Assembly (NCBI GenBank): GCA_002405805.1
Contig: DHMN01000003.1
Coordinates: 7,939 to 29,485 of the forward strand
Length of the DNA: 21,547 nucleotides
Direction of reading: 5' to 3'
DNA from: Cyanobacteria bacterium UBA4641
GTDB lineage: Bacteria > Cyanobacteriota > Vampirovibrionia > Gastranaerophilales > Gastranaerophilaceae
A program made the translations under genes and the position numbers. The notes under the pieces are model-generated. The model searched no databases, had not been told where the DNA came from, and was given only the letters and a program-made list of their open reading frames with translations. Numbering within the stretch: position 1 is the stretch's first letter; each line of letters starts with the position of its first letter. Shown here in pieces: positions 20,072-21,547 of the stretch.

Positions 20072-20836
20072 CTACCACGGATAATCTTTTTCTATTTTCC
20101 ACCCTGCACGCCGTATCTTTTCCGCACAATATTCACCACCACTATTTTTTGAACAATTCGCATTGATTTGTGCATCAGTTTTATCATACCCATACAAATT
20201 AATTCCACCACCATCTTTTTGCACTCTTGTCAACCAAAACACATCACGTCCATAACGATTCGGACCTTCTGCCCCATTTATATCTAATAAAACTTGATTC
20301 ATACTATCATAAGTTTTCCCATCACTACTTGGAGTAAAATACATTGGCATATACATAAAACCATCATGAGTCATAAAAGCTGTACGAGTTTTGGTTGCAT
20401 TGCCATCGCCTGTAACCCACCAACTCGATTGTTTTCCACTTGCATATTTGTGCGGCATTACCGACGTATAACCACAATCAGAATATTTTACACATAAGCT
20501 TGAAATTTTGATGTACGGAGCCCAATAAGTGTTGATGTATTCCATTGTTGAAAATTTTAAATAATCATCACTAGATGGCTCACCAACATCATCATAAGAT
20601 AATTTATATGCCTGATTTAAAATAGAAATCGCCTTTTTTAATTTTACAACAGTCTGTTCTTTTTGGTACTTGGCAATCAAATTCGGAATCGTCATTGCTG
20701 CAACTACACCAATTATACCTAGGGTGATTAAAACTTCTGCCAAAGTAAAACCAAATTTCGCCTTTGTTGGTAGCGAATTTACGTGCGTAGCACTCTCCGC
20801 TAATGTAAAACCATTAGAATATTTGTCATTTTTCAT
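20072..20836 (-). CDS. Type IV pilin-like/pseudopilin protein 2 with duplicated prepilin cleavage motif
   Basis: This 254-residue protein has AGGAGATG before the ATG. The functional signature is G29|FTLAEVLITLGIIGVVAAM (Gly -1, Phe +1, Glu +5, then a long hydrophobic helix). An upstream motif G9|FTLAE sits exactly 20 residues earlier. The intervening SATHVNSLPTKAKF matches the protein at 4655-5416, both in sequence and in DNA. The mature domain differs: KAISILNQAYKLSYDDVGEP, a middle part with SSLCVKYSDCGYTS, a segment like VLLDINGAEGPNRYGRD, and two cysteines near the end (NCSKNSGGEYC). The LLDINGxxGPNxxGxDxF element recurs in pseudopilins of this lineage as I recall. It is divergent from XRE regulator 2. 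Confidence 0.86.
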   Translation of the reverse strand: MKNDKYSNGFTLAESATHVNSLPTKAKFGFTLAEVLITLGIIGVVAAMTIPNLIAKYQKEQTVVKLKKAISILNQAYKLSYDDVGEPSSDDYLKFSTMEYINTYWAPYIKISSLCVKYSDCGYTSVMPHKYASGKQSSWWVTGDGNATKTRTAFMTHDGFMYMPMYFTPSSDGKTYDSMNQVLLDINGAEGPNRYGRDVFWLTRVQKDGGGINLYGYDKTDAQINANCSKNSGGEYCAEKIRRAGWKIEKDYPW

Positions 20837-20849
20837 CTTCGCATCTCCT

Positions 20850-20890
20850 TGTAATACATCAATAAAATTGATTAATGTTATTGTATTACA
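20850..20890. promoter_or_regulatory. Widely spaced inverted repeat in the divergent promoter region of module 2
   Basis: TGTAATACA (20850-20858) and TGTATTACA (20882-20890) are perfect 9-bp inverted arms whose centres are 32 bp apart, about three helical turns. A second nested pair, TTAATGT (20872-20878) and ACATTAA (20888-20894), shares its right side. A minus-strand -10 candidate TACAAT (20880-20885) lies within. Together they suggest a multi-site operator. Confidence 0.45.
20858..20872. promoter_or_regulatory. 15-bp palindrome, candidate XRE operator, module 2
   Basis: ATCAAT-AAA-ATTGAT is a perfect inverted repeat with a 3-bp centre, 21 bases before the pseudopilin start codon. Its geometry and ATCA/TGAT ends match ATCATG-TCT-CATGAT at 4608-4622. 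Confidence 0.45.
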
Positions 20891-20971
20891 TTAACTTTAT
20901 TAATGCAATACGTCAAGTTTATGATAAGATACACACTTAATATAAATGACAAATAAAGGTTTAATTACTAT

Positions 20972-21289
20972 ATGGATATAAAGAAAAATTTTGGTGCAAG
21001 ATTAAGAGAATTGAGAATCCAAAAAGATTTAACTCAAGAAAAAATGTCTGAACTCATAGGTATTCAGCCTGAAAATTACTCACGAATTGAAAACGGAGTA
21101 TCGTTCCCTAAACCTGATAATCTCACAAAAATTGCAACAGCGTTAAATGTTGAATTGCCTGAATTATTTCAATTCAAGCATATTGATAACTATGAAGAAG
21201 TCTTGGCATCATTGATTAACAAGCTACAAAATGACAAAGAATCAACTGTTTGGGTTTATAAGTTTTTGAAGAGTTTAGGAAAGATTTAG
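20972..21289 (+). CDS. XRE-family helix-turn-helix regulator, module 2
   Basis: This 105-residue protein has a Cro/C1-type helix-turn-helix at about residues 6-60: FGARLRELRIQKDLTQEKMS, then LIGIQPENYSRIENGVSFPK. A C-terminal helical tail of about 40 residues (HIDNYEEVLASLINKLQND) may dimerise; the module 1 regulator lacks it. The ATG at 20972 has only a weak AAAGG upstream. A TATAAA at 20941-20946 could be its -10. It is divergent from pseudopilin 2 across 135 bases rich in inverted repeats, and is most likely a local regulator of it. Confidence 0.87.
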   Translation: MDIKKNFGARLRELRIQKDLTQEKMSELIGIQPENYSRIENGVSFPKPDNLTKIATALNVELPELFQFKHIDNYEEVLASLINKLQNDKESTVWVYKFLKSLGKI

Positions 21290-21547
21290 AGGTTGACTTT
21301 ACTAATCCAACACATTAAATTTGTCGGCTTGGTAAAGCCGACATACAAACTTTTACCACCAAAAGCACCCCTACATGGAGTGCATGAAAAAGAAATGACG
21401 CCCACTCACCCTAACCCTCAGCCATTCGGCACGCAGTCTCACTCATTTCACAAAGCTCAATGGTTCAAGCTAGTATCCCACAAAGGGGCGAGGATGTTTT
21501 GAGTCACCCTGAACTGACTAGAATATAAGTTGAGCTAAAGCGAAACG
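21290..21547. repeat. Terminal repeat cluster
   Basis: No gene is supported here. It holds a perfect hairpin, TGTCGGCTT (21322-21330) with AAGCCGACA (21335-21343), the full form of the repeat found at 5421-5436. It also holds the inverted copy B of the long dispersed repeat (21403-21494), then a REP-like half, GTCACCCTGAACT (21502-21514). A 69-codon frame across it lies entirely in repeats and is not annotated. Confidence 0.75.
21403..21494 (-). repeat. Dispersed ~90-bp repeat, copy B
   Basis: Read on the minus strand it starts TCCTCGCCCCTTTGTGGGA, followed by ACTAGC, GAACCA and GTGAGACTGCGTGCC, then ATGGCTGAGG and AGGGTGAGTG. These are the same blocks in the same order as 8711-8800. Flanking sequence toward 21514 matches the REP-plus-repeat junction at 5489-5527. 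Confidence 0.75.

Noticed and set aside
21293..21502. 69-codon open frame on plus at the right end
   Set aside because: It lies wholly in dispersed repeats, has no ribosome binding site, and its end matches the translated repeat at 8711-8744 rather than a protein family.

Overview
The window is about 21.5 kb of AT-rich bacterial chromosome, probably from an uncultured gut-type non-photosynthetic cyanobacterial relative (Vampirovibrionia/Melainabacteria, order Gastranaerophilales). That placement rests on recognised style, not on a search. The clues are short low-GC operons, pseudopilins with the FTLAEVLITLGIIGVVAA signature, a GH57/DUF3536 protein of the kind seen in Cyanobacteria, SpoIID and MurJ together in a non-Firmicute context, and many short palindromic repeats between operons. 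No phage, transposase, CRISPR array, tRNA or rRNA gene was found.

Layout. (1) 191-4368, plus strand: a SpoIID/LytB-type peptidoglycan protein overlapping the lipid II flippase murJ, then two small membrane proteins. (2) 4346-5416: a minus-strand XRE regulator divergent from a pseudopilin. (3) 5417-5904: repeat-rich spacer. (4) 8633-5905, minus strand: a tight four-gene operon (secreted NTF2-like protein, lspA, an RluD-family pseudouridine synthase, a membrane coiled-coil protein). (5) 8634-9237: second repeat-rich spacer. (6) 9238-11890, plus strand: a 59-residue protein, a BadF/HgdC-type ATPase and two uncharacterised proteins. (7) alaS with a good promoter and terminator, then a small protein. 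(8) 18079-15031, minus strand: an exported OB-like protein and a GH57/DUF3536 enzyme. (9) dut and two tandem TM2 proteins ending in a strong terminator. (10) 19611-20071: a spacer with three hairpins shaped as minus-strand terminators. (11) 20072-21289: a second divergent pseudopilin/XRE pair. (12) A terminal repeat cluster.

Most genes are housekeeping: envelope building (SpoIID, MurJ, LspA), translation (AlaS, RluD-type), nucleotide hygiene (Dut) and alpha-glucan metabolism (GH57).

The most unusual content is the pair of divergent XRE-pseudopilin modules at 4346-5416 and 20072-21289. Both pseudopilins carry a duplicated prepilin cleavage motif exactly 60 bp apart, conserved at about 91% nucleotide identity, while the rest of the two proteins has diverged. 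Both divergent promoter regions contain a 15-bp palindrome of the form ATCA-N7-TGAT, a candidate operator. A shared 16-bp repeat lies just downstream of one gene in each module. A second theme is a family of composite palindromic repeats, with conserved linkers, filling the spacers.
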